Below, in pieces: positions 63,397 to 64,000 of a stretch of DNA of 64,000 bases. The DNA is from M55B127 sp034521955 (GTDB lineage: Bacteria > Bacillota > Halanaerobiia > Halanaerobiales > M55B127), in contig JAXHLT010000003.1 of NCBI GenBank assembly GCA_034521955.1, positions 558,001-622,000 on the forward strand, given 5' to 3'. The translations under genes and the position numbers were made by a program. Positions within the stretch are counted from its first letter, which is position 1. Every line of letters begins with the position of its first letter. The notes below the pieces were generated by a model that saw nothing but the letters and a program-made list of their open reading frames with translations, was not told the origin of the DNA and ran no database searches.

Positions 63397-64000
63397 TGTA
63401 TAATGAAATTTATAATTTTATTTCACTTGGGGGACCAATGGCTATCCCTTTGATAATAACTTCAATATTTTCATTGGCAGTTATAATCGAAAAAGCAGTC
63501 TTTTTCATAAGAAGAAAAGACAATAGTTTAAGGCTTTTAAAAAGAATCGAACTTAAAGTTGAAAATGATGACATTATTGGAGCTTTAAATGAATTAAAAG
63601 GTGAAAAAGGTCCTAACGCTAAACTTTTATCTACAGCGCTTTCTCACTATCAAGAAGATCCTGATAGAATAAGAGAAGTACTACAGGCTGTTGGAGAAGA
63701 TGAAATCAAGAAGATGGAAAAACATCTACCTATATTAGATGTTGTTGCTATGATTTCTCCTTTATTAGGACTATTGGGAACTGTTTTAGGTATAATTAGC
63801 AGTTTCAATATATTAGGTACTGCAGCTGGAGCAGCTAATCCTGCCCAAATTAGTTCAGGTATTGCGGCAGCATTGATTAGTACTGCTATGGGATTAATAA
63901 TTGCTATTCCAACTGCTATTTTTTATTCCTATTATATTAATAAAGTAGAAGAAAAATCCCATGAAATGAACTTAAGTATGATTGATATCATGGATGTTAT
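63397..64000 (+). CDS. MotA/TolQ/ExbB proton-channel family protein, 3' end outside the window
   Basis: ATG 63397 follows AAGGAG and the frame stays open to the last base (201 codons seen). The protein has an N-terminal helix (GGPMAIPLIITSIFSLAVIIEK), a cytoplasmic region, and the conserved ExbB/TolQ block LLGLLGTVLGIISSF followed by a final helix AALISTAMGLIIAIPTA. Such proteins form the pentameric stator of energy-transducing complexes. An ExbD/TolR gene would be expected just beyond the edge. Confidence 0.92.

Noticed and set aside
1..64000. CRISPR array
   Set aside because: No regularly spaced direct repeats were seen anywhere in the window.

Overview
The window is a stretch of a low-GC (about 30 percent by eye) Gram-positive-type anaerobe chromosome. 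Evidence for that is the strong GGAGG ribosome binding sites, sigma-A promoters, SpoVS and a GerW/YtfJ sporulation protein, RNase Y and YmdB, class III fructose-bisphosphatase, a tungsten/molybdenum aldehyde ferredoxin oxidoreductase and a Gram-positive LexA box at recA. A Halanaerobiales-like Firmicute is my best guess; that is inference, since no rRNA is present. Almost all genes are on the + strand; only tRNA-Thr and one small membrane-protein gene are on the - strand.

Region 1 (1-9.8 kb): the 3' end of an IS200/IS605 TnpB gene and its structured right end, then a SEC-C protein gene with a one-base frameshift. A promoter-led operon follows: a TPR protein, a ~1,800-residue protein joining an N-terminal P-loop ATPase to a C-terminal PglZ-type domain, a 110-residue unknown and a class II aldolase. 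The ATPase-PglZ locus looks like a reduced BREX/Pgl-related system without a methyltransferase and is the best candidate for something undescribed.

Region 2 (9.8-21.3 kb): accessory DNA with several gene relics. It holds a secreted PHP protein, a decayed copy of the aldolase 3' end, and a metal/oxyanion efflux regulon (TauE/SafE, two half-size PF03773 permeases, CDF transporter, ArsR, full-length PF03773 permease plus a CxxC thioredoxin-like protein). That regulon is tied together by a shared 16-bp palindrome at its promoters. Then come an aldehyde ferredoxin oxidoreductase with a MoaD-like partner, a HEPN protein and a P-type ATPase gene that has lost its middle.

Region 3 (21.3-36.3 kb): DUF2953-GerW pair, a cobalamin riboswitch controlling cobO, two secreted 5'-nucleotidase-family enzymes, typA, a DUF3159 protein, a sulfane-sulfur module (MBL-rhodanese plus two half-size YeeE/YedE transporters), fbp and a DUF2892 protein.

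Region 4 (36.3-51.6 kb): a beta-glucan utilisation locus with LacI regulator and two matching operators, sugar-binding protein, two ABC permeases, a GH94 phosphorylase, aldo-keto reductase, cupin, a second large phosphorylase-like enzyme, a GH30 gene with two compensating frameshifts, and a secreted GH16-FnIII-CBM6 glucanase. The logic is extracellular cleavage, ABC import and phosphorolysis inside the cell; no ABC ATPase is encoded here.

Region 5 (51.7-64 kb): housekeeping core in a familiar Firmicute order, with two tRNAs, rimO, pgsA, pgpA, cinA, a TPR protein, thpR, recA, rny, ymdB, spoVS, a PHP phosphoesterase and the start of an ExbB/TolQ-type gene cut by the window end. Three genes (at 33200, 50110 and 59655) appear to start with AUU, each placed 7-8 nt after a strong GGAGG.
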